A stretch of DNA of 64,000 nucleotides, taken from Thalassotalea eurytherma. GTDB taxonomy: Bacteria > Pseudomonadota > Gammaproteobacteria > Enterobacterales > Alteromonadaceae. The translations under genes and the position numbers were made by a program. Positions 55,653 through 64,000 of the stretch are shown in pieces; the stretch's first letter is position 1; each line of letters starts with the position of its first letter. The notes beneath the pieces are model-generated. The model was given only the letters and a program-made list of their open reading frames with translations. It was not told the origin of the DNA and ran no database searches. The stretch is from NCBI RefSeq assembly GCF_030161415.1, contig NZ_BSSU01000005.1:186001-250000 (forward strand), in the 5' to 3' direction.

Positions 55653-56636
55653 ATGAAGAAGTTTCAGCAAGGCTTTAGTTTAATTGAAATATTCATTTCG
55701 CTAGCAGTAGGTACAGTATTAGTCGCCGGTGTGTTATCTGTTTTTGTATCGATGAAATCAACAACCACTGAAACGACCAGTTTTGGTGCGCTTCAAGAAA
55801 ATGGCCGCTTTGCCGTTCAAATTTTAACAGAAGATTTGATGAGAGTTGGTTTTTGGGGAGACTTAAGTGGTGAACTTACCACGAATAAACTTACCCAGGT
55901 ACCTGGTCAAAATGGCTCAGACTGTATAGGGGAAGGGGCAAATAATACCTCTTTCCCACAAAATGTTGGTCACTTTAGAGAAGTTTGGGGTGAAACATCA
56001 GTTAATAGTACTGGCCTTAGTTGTATCACTAATGCGGTTAGTGGTAGTGATATTTTACAGATTAAACGTGTTGTTTCGTCAACTACCGCTGAAGCAAATA
56101 TTGATGATGATCGCTACTACATGATGACAAATATGACGATCGGTGCAGTGTTTGCTGGCGATGAAGCAACACCTACTATCGATAATGGTAATATTTGGGA
56201 GTACCAACACCACATTTACTACGTGCGAGAAGATACTGTCGGTACAAATAAAATCCCAGTGTTGGTCAAAGGTTGGCTAAGAAATGGAACTAATCCACCC
56301 ATTGTTTTTGATCCTGTCGTAGACGGCATCGAAATGATACGTTTTACCTATGGCGTTGATACGGATAATGATGGCGTAGTTAACTCATTCGTTTCAGCAG
56401 ATAACATGACAGCGCAACTGTGGGACAACGAAGGTGATAATCAGATTCTAGCCGTTACTATGTATGTCTTAGTGCGTGATATTTATCCTGACTATGATTA
56501 TGAAAATAAAAACACCTATACTTTAGGTGATATATCCGTTGATTTTATCGATGCAAATGGCGATGGCGACAACTATCGACGTTTGTTATTTTCCTCAACG
56601 GTGACGTTATATAATACGAGGACAGACTCATGGTAA
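55653..56636 (+). CDS. pilW: Type IV pilus minor pilin PilW
   Basis: A 327-aa prepilin with leader MKKFQQG before FSLIEIFISLAVGTVLVAGVLSVFVSM. The GALQENGRFAVQILTEDLMRVGFWGDLSG stretch is characteristic of PilW. ATG 55653 is preferred over GTG 55647 because GAGG lies just upstream. Its 3' end overlaps pilX by 7 bp. Confidence 0.9.
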   Translation: MKKFQQGFSLIEIFISLAVGTVLVAGVLSVFVSMKSTTTETTSFGALQENGRFAVQILTEDLMRVGFWGDLSGELTTNKLTQVPGQNGSDCIGEGANNTSFPQNVGHFREVWGETSVNSTGLSCITNAVSGSDILQIKRVVSSTTAEANIDDDRYYMMTNMTIGAVFAGDEATPTIDNGNIWEYQHHIYYVREDTVGTNKIPVLVKGWLRNGTNPPIVFDPVVDGIEMIRFTYGVDTDNDGVVNSFVSADNMTAQLWDNEGDNQILAVTMYVLVRDIYPDYDYENKNTYTLGDISVDFIDANGDGDNYRRLLFSSTVTLYNTRTDSW

Positions 56637-57103
56637 GTTATCAAAAACGTCAACAAGGCGTTGTTTTATTGGTATCGCTAGTATTCTTAATTGCTTTAAC
56701 AGCAGTAGCCTCAGCATTAATGCAAGTAACCACTACTGATATGAAAATGTCTGGTGCAACAGATGATAAAACGACAGCGGTTCAAGAATCATTAAGTGCC
56801 ACAGATGAAGTAATATTTAATGAAGTTACTCAAACGGCAGGCACCAATGCATTTACCGACAAGATAGAAAGTTTCCCTAAAGAAAAGGTCGTTTCAGCAC
56901 CAGATACAAGCGCTATTTTATCTGTCGCAAACCCCAATAATTTAGAGTCTGATTGCCCACACTCCCGATCCGGTTCTTCTGTTCAAGTATTTAAGTGCAA
57001 TGTTCTCAGTGTGCAAGTGACCCGCAAATATGGTCGTAAAAAGCATCAAGACGTCGTTGTGCAGTCAGGTGTCGCGCAACAATTACTTAATATAGGAAAT
57101 TAA
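56630..57103 (+). CDS. pilX: Type IV pilus assembly protein PilX
   Basis: A 157-aa protein with a short basic start (MVSYQKRQQG) and a hydrophobic segment VVLLVSLVFLIALTAVASALMQVT, followed by TTDMKMSGATDDKTTAVQESLSATDEVIF. This matches PilX-type minor pilins, which lack the classical Glu5 context. It is in the operon between pilW and pilY1; its last base overlaps the pilY1 ATG. Confidence 0.85.
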   Translation: MVSYQKRQQGVVLLVSLVFLIALTAVASALMQVTTTDMKMSGATDDKTTAVQESLSATDEVIFNEVTQTAGTNAFTDKIESFPKEKVVSAPDTSAILSVANPNNLESDCPHSRSGSSVQVFKCNVLSVQVTRKYGRKKHQDVVVQSGVAQQLLNIGN

Positions 57104-60100
57104 TGATGAAAAAGTTTATAACAGGTGCCTTATTGTCTTTAGTTTCCACGTCGCTTATTGCTGAAGATATTGAATTATATATTGGTAATACAGCTCAACG
57201 AGTGGGCAATAAACCACAGGTTTTAATTGTTTTTGATAATTCCGGCAGTATGTCAACCAGTGAAACGGTAAAACCTTTATACGATCCTAATACAGTATAT
57301 CCGGCTGTAGGCGGTTTAAATTCCCTTAGTGACAAGTTCGTTTACTTTACCAAAGGTACGGGACTAGATAACGCAAGTGTTCCAGTGCCAGATAGTCCTA
57401 GTGAATCGAGACGTTTTCTTGATGCGATTAATAGCTGTGAAGAAGCGCGAATTCGCCTTGAAACCGTTGGCTTTTATACTGGCTACATCCGCGAATATGC
57501 GTTTTCAGGAAATTCAGGTAGCTGGCAAGAAATCCCAGACAATAACGGCGCAAACGTTGAAATTATTGATTGTTGGGATGATATTCGAGAAGAAAACCCT
57601 AATAACGCTGGTATAGAAAAGAAAAAAGGGGCAATAGAGGCTTTACCCGATGGTTATCCTGTCGATGGTTTAGGGAGTAAAGGCTCACCGATTTATTATA
57701 CAACCGACATCAACGCGAGTAATACCGCATTTGGTACGGGTGAAGTTGTCACATTATATTCAGACAACTATTTACGCTACTACCAAAATACAACATTAGA
57801 TGATGTTGATATTTCGCGTATGGATATAGCTAAGTCAGTGATTACTGATTTAATTGAGTCAGCACCTTCCGTAGACTTTGGTTTACAGGTCTTTAACTTC
57901 AATGCCTACAATGAGTATGAATATGATGGCGGTCGTATCGTCTTTGGTATTCAAGACATGACTGATTCAGCGACGTCGACCTTGGTTAACATTATCGATG
58001 ATGATTTAACGCCGCAAACCAATACCCCATTATGTGAATCATTATATGAGTCTATGCGCTACTTTGGTGGTCAAGCCGTTTATTATGGTGACGGTAGAAG
58101 AACACAATCTGATGTACCCGCGCGCGATAAGTCAATCGAGTCTGGCGGCAATTACATCACGCCATATAAAGGGTGTAGTAATGAAGTCTACGTCATTATG
58201 ATGACAGACGGCGCACCAACCAAAGATAAAGCAGCCGATGGCTTAATCGGTGCACTACCAGGTATAGGCAGTAAGTTTAGCGGTAATTATCTTCCAGCAT
58301 TAGCTGGTTATATGAAAAACAACGATATCAATAGTGCTATTGAAGGTGTACAAACAGCGACAACCTATACAATTGGGTTTAGTAGTGGCGCAGACGACGC
58401 AGCTCCTTTATTAAAAGAGGCTGCAAAACTTGGCGGTGGTGAATATTATCCTGCACAGGACGCGGCTGCACTATTAGCGGCATTACAATCTGCACTTGTT
58501 GAAATATTACGTGTTAATGCAAGCTTTACCTCGCCGTCAATTGCCTCAAACAATTTTGATAGAACCGAAACATTAGACTCTGTTTATTATGCGATGTTTT
58601 TGCCTGATCGCGGTCCGCGTTGGCAAGGCAATATTAAAAAGTTGAAATTAACCGATGGCAAGCAAGTAGACCGTGAAGGTAACGTAGCCATTGATGAAAA
58701 TGGCAATATTAAAGCGACCGCAAAAACGTTCTGGTCAACTAACCCCGTTGCTGATGGTGAAGAAGTTTCAGAAGGCGGTGTTGCTGATATGCTGCGCAAT
58801 AAGTCAACTCGTAAGCTCTTTAGTGATATAGGCAACTCTGGCGCGCTAAAAACTTTTAATAAAATTAATGCCTCAAATTTCTATGGTGGTGATGCTGCGC
58901 TCGCGTCATATATGAATATTGCTGAAGAAGAGTTAGATAGCCATATCAACTGGCACATCGGTATTGATGAAGACGATGCTGATGCCGATGGCTCAACTAC
59001 AGATATTAGGAAGGATGTTTTTGCTGATCCGCTGCACTCAAAGCCTTTGGTGGTCAATTATGGTGGCAGTGAATCAAATCAAGATGTCAGGATTATTGTT
59101 GGCACAAACGCCGGTGTCCTTCATATGTTTGATGACAATGGCGACACGGTCGATGAGTCGTGGGCTATTATGTTTAAAGAGTTCCTACCTAACGTAGCGC
59201 CTTTGCGAGCGAACTATGCAAGCTCAGATAAAATTTATGGCATTGATGGTTCAGCGTCAATCCACCTGCAAGATGTAAACGGTGACGGCAGTATCGATAG
59301 CGCGGTAGGTGACAAAGCTTGGCTATATTTTGGTTTAAGGCGTGGTGGTAGTTCTTATTATGGTATTGATATCAGTGATCCTGACTCTCCTGTCATGCTT
59401 TGGAAAATAGATGAAACCACAGCAGGTTTTAGTCGATTAGCCCAATCTTGGTCGAAACCTCGTATTACCTACAGCAAAAATAATATCGTTAGCGGCGTTG
59501 CTAAGCCAGTGGTTATTTTTGGTGGTGGCTATTCTATCGCTAAAGATGTAGCTGGTGTTGGTCAAAATGATACCATTGGTAATGCAATTTATATGGTTGA
59601 TGCTGAATCTGGCACTTTAAAGTGGAGCTTAACGCCAGATGCGAGTTCAGGCACGAACACACAGTTTACCGGGTTAACTGACAGTATTCCTTCGAGTATT
59701 GCTATTTTAGATAGCGATTCAGATGGCTTAACCGATAGATTGTATGTTGGTGATACCGGAGCGAATGTCTTTAGGGTAGATATGCCAAGCGCTTCACCAT
59801 TTGATAATGAAGCGCCATGGACAGCTTTTACTATCGCATCGCTAGGAGGCTCTGAAGCAAACTCAAGTGACGATCGCCGCTTTTTCAATGAGCCGTCAAT
59901 TGTCAGAGCGTTAATTACAGACACCATTTCAACGGAAAAAACTGATGCGAATGGTGACGACTATCTTGAAGTTACACGACAAGATACGCCTTATGATGCG
60001 TTATTAATCGGTAGTGGAGATCGTTCAACACCGTCAGCGATTGATACCAGTGATATGTTTTTTATGATTAAAGACAAAAATATTATTACTCAATCTTTTG

Positions 60101-60684
60101 TTGGCGAGAACCCAGCACCTAGCACAATTACTCTCTCAGATTTGTATAACTATACTAATGACCCATTTGGTCAATCCTTATCGGCAACAGCTCAAACTGA
60201 ACTCGAAATTGCTGTAACGTCAAAAGAGGGTTGGTACATTGATTTTGCTGCAGACGGTGAGAAGAGTATGTCATCGGCTACTGCACTCGCGGGTGTCGCG
60301 TATTTCAATACGTTTACTCCTGCTGAAAGCGTTAGTGGTGGTCAATGTACGCTAAATACCGGTTCTGGAAAGCTATATGCGGTAGATCTTGCGCAAGGAA
60401 CCAGTATATATAATTGGAATAATACCGACAGTTCTGGAAGAGACTACCTTGATGTTGGCGATAGAGTGCCAGATACACCTACTGTTGTTATTCCACCGCC
60501 AGAAGAAGGCGTTGCAGGCTCGGGTAAAATTATGTTTGTTGGTGTTGGTGCAGGCAGTGATGGTCAAGGTGGTACAGGTAACGGGACATTAACTTTATGT
60601 GAAGCGTCAAACTGTGATGTTTTGAACGGCTTCACCTTAGAAACGATGCGTACCCATTTATATATTGAAGAGGACAAAGAGTGA
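57103..60684 (+). CDS. pilY1: Type IV pilus tip-associated adhesin PilY1
   Basis: A 1193-aa secreted protein with signal peptide (ITGALLSLVSTSLIAED). The N-terminal von Willebrand A domain has a MIDAS-like motif DNSGSMS (D45, S47, S49) and YVIMMTDGAP. The C-terminal half (from about residue 630, DPLHSKPLVVNYGG) is the PilC/PilY1 beta-propeller, with the calcium-binding loop DVNGDGSIDSAVGD starting at D724. It sits at the pilus tip and may mediate adhesion and retraction control. PilY1 starts at the pilX stop, and pilE begins with GTG overlapping its stop. Confidence 0.93.
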   Translation: MMKKFITGALLSLVSTSLIAEDIELYIGNTAQRVGNKPQVLIVFDNSGSMSTSETVKPLYDPNTVYPAVGGLNSLSDKFVYFTKGTGLDNASVPVPDSPSESRRFLDAINSCEEARIRLETVGFYTGYIREYAFSGNSGSWQEIPDNNGANVEIIDCWDDIREENPNNAGIEKKKGAIEALPDGYPVDGLGSKGSPIYYTTDINASNTAFGTGEVVTLYSDNYLRYYQNTTLDDVDISRMDIAKSVITDLIESAPSVDFGLQVFNFNAYNEYEYDGGRIVFGIQDMTDSATSTLVNIIDDDLTPQTNTPLCESLYESMRYFGGQAVYYGDGRRTQSDVPARDKSIESGGNYITPYKGCSNEVYVIMMTDGAPTKDKAADGLIGALPGIGSKFSGNYLPALAGYMKNNDINSAIEGVQTATTYTIGFSSGADDAAPLLKEAAKLGGGEYYPAQDAAALLAALQSALVEILRVNASFTSPSIASNNFDRTETLDSVYYAMFLPDRGPRWQGNIKKLKLTDGKQVDREGNVAIDENGNIKATAKTFWSTNPVADGEEVSEGGVADMLRNKSTRKLFSDIGNSGALKTFNKINASNFYGGDAALASYMNIAEEELDSHINWHIGIDEDDADADGSTTDIRKDVFADPLHSKPLVVNYGGSESNQDVRIIVGTNAGVLHMFDDNGDTVDESWAIMFKEFLPNVAPLRANYASSDKIYGIDGSASIHLQDVNGDGSIDSAVGDKAWLYFGLRRGGSSYYGIDISDPDSPVMLWKIDETTAGFSRLAQSWSKPRITYSKNNIVSGVAKPVVIFGGGYSIAKDVAGVGQNDTIGNAIYMVDAESGTLKWSLTPDASSGTNTQFTGLTDSIPSSIAILDSDSDGLTDRLYVGDTGANVFRVDMPSASPFDNEAPWTAFTIASLGGSEANSSDDRRFFNEPSIVRALITDTISTEKTDANGDDYLEVTRQDTPYDALLIGSGDRSTPSAIDTSDMFFMIKDKNIITQSFVGENPAPSTITLSDLYNYTNDPFGQSLSATAQTELEIAVTSKEGWYIDFAADGEKSMSSATALAGVAYFNTFTPAESVSGGQCTLNTGSGKLYAVDLAQGTSIYNWNNTDSSGRDYLDVGDRVPDTPTVVIPPPEEGVAGSGKIMFVGVGAGSDGQGGTGNGTLTLCEASNCDVLNGFTLETMRTHLYIEEDKE

Positions 60685-61091
60685 GAAAGCAAAATAAAGG
60701 GGTAACCTTAATTGAATTGATGGTTGCAGTCGCAATTATTGGTATTTTAGCTGGCGTCGCTTATCCGTCTTATGTCGACTTTGTTACGCGCTCTAACCGC
60801 GCTGAGCCACAGCAAGAGTTACTGCGTATCGCTAACCTTCAAGAAATGTATTACGTTGATAACCGCGAATATACGGCAGATATGAAAGCATTGGGTTTGA
60901 ATGCCGATCCTTATATCACTGATTCAGGTCTGTATTCAATTGATGCAACGTTAAACACTAATAAAGATGAATTCATACTTAAAGCAACGGCACAGGGAAC
61001 ACAAGCGACCAATGATAGTGCTTGTTTAACTATGCAAGTTACGGAAACGGGTGCTAAATCTGCAACATCAGCCGATTGTTGGGAGAAATAA
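60681..61091 (+). CDS. pilE: Type IV pilin PilE-like
   Basis: A 136-aa prepilin with leader MRKQNKG before VTLIELMVAVAIIGILAGVAYPSYVDF. Pilin features such as Glu5 are clear, and YVDNREYTADMKALG plus the Cys pair (ACLTM, SADCWEK) fit the minor pilin PilE of this operon type. It starts at GTG 60681, overlapping the pilY1 stop in GTGA. The TapY2-like gene starts directly after its stop. Confidence 0.9.
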   Translation: MRKQNKGVTLIELMVAVAIIGILAGVAYPSYVDFVTRSNRAEPQQELLRIANLQEMYYVDNREYTADMKALGLNADPYITDSGLYSIDATLNTNKDEFILKATAQGTQATNDSACLTMQVTETGAKSATSADCWEK

Positions 61092-61388
61092 ATGAATATT
61101 TTGAAAATACTGGTAGTTGCAATTCCTGCTTTCGCCTTTAACGTTGAAGCGAAAGAAAAGCAGGAAATGAAATGTTATGTCAAAGATAGCTCAGGCATAG
61201 ATAACATTTATTTTGTTAATGCACCTAAAGATAAAATTAACGCACTGCCCAAAAAACTGATTGGCAAAACCTTCGATAAAGGTAACATTAAAAAACGCAG
61301 AATTAGCGAGGTTGTTGAGTGCGTGAAAGCATCAGAATTATTCTCTGATGTCATTGCTAGGCAATTAGATAGCGTAACGGTTAGATAA
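61092..61388 (+). CDS. Small exported TapY2-like protein
   Basis: A 98-aa protein with signal peptide (MNILKILVVAIPAFAFNVEA). It has two Cys (MKCYVKDSSG, VVECVKASE) that could form a disulfide, a basic core (KKLIGKTFDKGNIKKRRISE) and the end ARQLDSVTVR. It resembles in size, Cys spacing and place the TapY2 proteins found after pilin genes in Shewanella-type genomes; that match is from memory and not certain. Its role in the pilus is unknown. Confidence 0.55.
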   Translation: MNILKILVVAIPAFAFNVEAKEKQEMKCYVKDSSGIDNIYFVNAPKDKINALPKKLIGKTFDKGNIKKRRISEVVECVKASELFSDVIARQLDSVTVR

Positions 61389-61452
61389 AGATAGTTGACA
61401 AAAGAAAGCAGTGAACGTTAATTAAGTGTGTATGTAAATCTTAGCTACGGCA

Positions 61453-62013
61453 TTAACTGCAGCTAATTACACCTCCACTGCGGTTTTCTTCTTTACCATC
61501 GTTATTTGAGTCAGTAGACAAATAAGCCCTGCCTGAACGAAACAGTACTACACCTCTTGATAGGTTTGGATAATTCTGAGGGCAATACTCAAATGTACCG
61601 TTTGTTAGTCCGCCGGTTAGCCGTCCGGTTGGTGCGTAGTTAACACTCGTTCTAGGAAATTGCAGTACGTCACCATCTTTTATGGCCGACTTTACTTTGA
61701 TAATGGCATCGTTATTTGCAGATTCGTAAATATTATTACCATTGACATCAATAAATACTGTAACCTCATTCTCCCAGTTGTCACTACAACTATTATTACT
61801 CGCTAATGGGCACATGGTAACGATCTCTTCGCTATTAACGGCATAGTTTTTAGCAAGCAAGGTTAAACTGTGCAATTCAGTCACTTCGTTATCAACGCGC
61901 ATTTTTACCACAAACTCAGTTAAGCTTGGCATAGCCATCGCTGTAACAATGCCCATAATGGCTACCGTCACCATAAGTTCAATGAAGGTAAATCCTTTAG
62001 CTAGTTTTTTCAT
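61453..62013 (-). CDS. FimT/GspH-family pseudopilin
   Basis: A 186-aa prepilin with leader MKKLAKG before FTFIELMVTVAIMGIVTAMAMPSLTEFVVKMRVDNEV. The C-terminal half (CPLASNNSCSDNWENEVTVFIDVNGNNIYES, FPRTSVNYAPTGRLTGG, FEYCPQNYPNLSRGVVLFRSGR) is the GspH/FimT domain. In related operons fimT usually precedes pilV on the same strand; here it lies on the opposite strand beyond pilE. FimT proteins take part in pilus assembly and, in some species, DNA uptake. nadE lies upstream on the same strand with a 38-bp gap. Confidence 0.87.
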   Translation of the reverse strand: MKKLAKGFTFIELMVTVAIMGIVTAMAMPSLTEFVVKMRVDNEVTELHSLTLLAKNYAVNSEEIVTMCPLASNNSCSDNWENEVTVFIDVNGNNIYESANNDAIIKVKSAIKDGDVLQFPRTSVNYAPTGRLTGGLTNGTFEYCPQNYPNLSRGVVLFRSGRAYLSTDSNNDGKEENRSGGVISCS

Positions 62014-62051
62014 TGTCGTGTACTCCTTGCGACAAACCTCTCACTATTAGT

Positions 62052-62882
62052 TTAGTCGTATATGGTTGGAATAGGTTGACGCTTGTGTTGAGTTTTCAAA
62101 TATATATCAATGATGCGTTTTTCAACATCGTCAGAAACTGGCTTACCTTCCAAAAAGTCATCTAGTTGGTTGTAACTAAGCCCTAACGCGTCTTCATCTT
62201 TTTTACCTGGTTCTAATTCTTCAAGATCGGCAGTTGGTGCTTTGGTAACTAATAGCTCTGGAGCACCAAGCTCCTTAGCAACTTGACGTACTTGGCGTTT
62301 TGATAAACCAAATAATGGAATTAAATCACAGGCACCGTCACCCCATTTGGTAAAAAAGCCTGTAATGTTTTCTGCACTGTGGTCTGTACCTAACACTAAA
62401 CCACCTAAGATACCTGCTAGGTGATACTGAGTTACCATGCGAGCTCTGGCTTTAACATTGCCTTTAGAGAAGTCTATTTGTCCATCTGATGCGGTTAATA
62501 GCCCTTCACTATCTAATGCGCGCAGTACTTCATTATGAATTCCTCGAGCACCATCAAATATATTTGTCGTAACACAATGTGAAGGTTCGATAAATTCTAC
62601 TGCTAACTGAGCGTCATCTTCGTCAGCTTGCACGTTATACGGTAAGCGAACAGCAATAAATCTATATTTGTTTTCATGAGTTTCATTCAATTCGTTTACT
62701 GCAAGTTGTGCTAAACGACCACATGTTGACGAGTCAACGCCACCACTAATACCAAGAATAAGATTGTTTAACCCTGATTGCTGCAATTGCTGCTTAATAA
62801 AGTCTACGCGACGTTTAATTTCAAACGCTGGGTTAATCTCGCTTTGAACTTGCATCTCATTAATGATCGTTTGTCGATCCAT
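62052..62882 (-). CDS. nadE: Ammonia-dependent NAD+ synthetase
   Basis: A 276-aa ATP pyrophosphatase-type enzyme that amidates deamido-NAD. The P-loop [53 protein letters not shown] and [16 protein letters not shown] are diagnostic. No glutaminase domain is present, so it uses free ammonia. This fits its place beside glnB, the nitrogen regulator, on the divergent strand. Confidence 0.95.
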   Translation of the reverse strand: MDRQTIINEMQVQSEINPAFEIKRRVDFIKQQLQQSGLNNLILGISGGVDSSTCGRLAQLAVNELNETHENKYRFIAVRLPYNVQADEDDAQLAVEFIEPSHCVTTNIFDGARGIHNEVLRALDSEGLLTASDGQIDFSKGNVKARARMVTQYHLAGILGGLVLGTDHSAENITGFFTKWGDGACDLIPLFGLSKRQVRQVAKELGAPELLVTKAPTADLEELEPGKKDEDALGLSYNQLDDFLEGKPVSDDVEKRIIDIYLKTQHKRQPIPTIYD

Positions 62883-62944
62883 TGTCTTACCTTGTGTATA
62901 TTACGTTATGTTGAATGATTTCATTTAGTTTACCCAATTCGTTT

Positions 62945-62968
62945 CTATTTTTATACAGACAAAAATAG
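62945..62968. promoter_or_regulatory. Inverted repeat between nadE and glnB
   Basis: CTATTTTT (62945-62952) and AAAAATAG (62961-62968) form an 8-bp inverted repeat with an 8-base centre, in the 155-bp divergent region. No NtrC-type site was recognised. It may be regulatory or simply AT-rich sequence. Confidence 0.35.
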
Positions 62969-63007
62969 CCAAAAAGCTGTTAACTCAGGTAAACTGAACC
63001 TGTCTAA

Positions 63008-63376
<369 letters not shown>

Positions 63377-63397
63377 AACGTAATCCAGCATACATAA

Positions 63398-63424
63398 AAA
63401 AAGCCGACAACTTGTCGGCTTTTT
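63398..63424. terminator. Bidirectional terminator glnB/bamD
   Basis: AAAAAGCCGAC (63398-63408) pairs with GTCGGCTTTTT (63414-63424) around loop AACTT. T tracts are present on both strands between the two convergent genes. Confidence 0.92.
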
Positions 63425-63443
63425 AGTTTTTATTCGTTACAGA

Positions 63444-64000
63444 TTAGTTAACTAGTCTGTTATCTGGGTAGTTAGCTGCTAATACTTGTAGTGCATTGAC
63501 ACGCAAGTCGTCCAAGCCTAACTCTTCATAACTTTGAATCATTATTTCTAATGCTTCTTCTAGTTCTGCACTCGGCGCAAAGTTTTCTACAATATAACGA
63601 CCACGGTTTGCCGCTGACGCAAACGCACCGCGACGAACATAGTATTGAGCGATTGCTAATTCATATTTTGCTAAGCGAGATTTGATAGCCACCATACGCT
63701 GACGAGCATCGTTTGCATATTTGCTTTCAGGGTAGTTAGACAAAATGTGTTTTAAATCTTTGAATGCTTCACGAGACGCCGTTGGATCACGGTCATCGCG
63801 CTCTATTCCAGCCATATCTTGGAATAAGTTTTCTTCCGTACTGATATTTATTAATGCACGCATGTAATAAACATAATCAATTTGCGGATGATTTGGGTTT
63901 AATTTTAAGAAACGGTCGGTTAATGCAATACCTTGCCCTGCATCACCACTTTTATAGTAAGCATAAATTAAATCTAATTGCACCTGATGAGAGATAGGGC
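63444..64000 (-). CDS. bamD: Outer membrane protein assembly factor BamD (N-terminus outside window)
   Basis: The last 184 residues of BamD are visible, and the gene continues beyond the right edge. The visible part runs from PISHQVQLDLIYAYYKSGD through LNPNHPQIDYVYYMRAL, RDDRDPTASREAFKDLKHIL and AKYELAIAQYYVRRGAFASAANRGRYIV to the end. These are TPR-like repeats 2-5. BamD is the lipoprotein that binds BamA and the substrate's beta-signal. The GTG at 63983 is an internal Val codon, not the start. Confidence 0.93.
   Translation of the reverse strand, partial: PISHQVQLDLIYAYYKSGDAGQGIALTDRFLKLNPNHPQIDYVYYMRALINISTEENLFQDMAGIERDDRDPTASREAFKDLKHILSNYPESKYANDARQRMVAIKSRLAKYELAIAQYYVRRGAFASAANRGRYIVENFAPSAELEEALEIMIQSYEELGLDDLRVNALQVLAANYPDNRLVN

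Overview
The window reads as a chromosomal segment of a marine gammaproteobacterium of the order Alteromonadales, most likely the Colwelliaceae (Colwellia or Thalassotalea type). This rests on the AT-leaning base composition judged by eye, on the sequences of the housekeeping proteins, and on gene blocks such as ftsB-ispD-ispF-truD-surE-pcm-yqaA-nlpD-rpoS and lspA-fkpB-ispH followed by a type IV pilus minor pilin operon. The genus is inferred. No insertion sequence, phage gene, integrase or CRISPR array was seen.

Region 1 (1-24.9 kb) is accessory and metabolic. After a cut-off DUF4397 lipoprotein and a divergent LysR regulator, one long plus-strand cluster (1587-15045) carries a histidine phosphatase-like protein, three SDR dehydrogenases, an Old Yellow Enzyme homologue, two different acyl-CoA dehydrogenases, an aminoglycoside-phosphotransferase-fold kinase, a MaoC hydratase, FadD, a patatin lipase, an alkenal/enone reductase-type MDR protein and a periplasmic cytochrome P460-like protein. 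The kinase and the 404-aa acyl-CoA dehydrogenase look like a split version of ACAD10/ACAD11 (compare the LvaA/LvaC pair of levulinate catabolism). This suggests breakdown of a hydroxylated or oxidised fatty acid by phosphorylation and elimination, fed into an (R)-specific beta-oxidation spiral without a local thiolase. A three-gene minus-strand operon (nitroreductase, alpha/beta hydrolase, DUF2855) and a TonB-dependent receptor follow. Then come a GH13 lipoprotein, a frameshifted aldo/keto reductase and a second LysR gene.

Region 2 (25-47 kb) is housekeeping: cell division (ftsB), isoprenoids (ispD, ispF), tRNA modification (truD, tsaD), protein and nucleotide repair (pcm, surE), division-linked hydrolase activation (nlpD), rpoS, a TraF-like outer membrane protein, tRNA-Ile2(CAU), rpoD, dnaG, yqeY, rpsU, plsY, folB, folK, uppP, an acyl-CoA dehydrogenase, ybbN (cnoX), an M49-like lipoprotein peptidase and rpsT. 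rpoS and rpoD converge within 2 kb of each other.

Region 3 (47-64 kb) holds murJ, ribF, ileS, lspA, fkpB and ispH, then pilV-pilW-pilX-pilY1-pilE and a small TapY2-like gene. A fimT/gspH-type pseudopilin lies on the opposite strand. The window ends with nadE, glnB and the 3' part of bamD. Most transcription units are closed by recognisable rho-independent terminators, several of them bidirectional.
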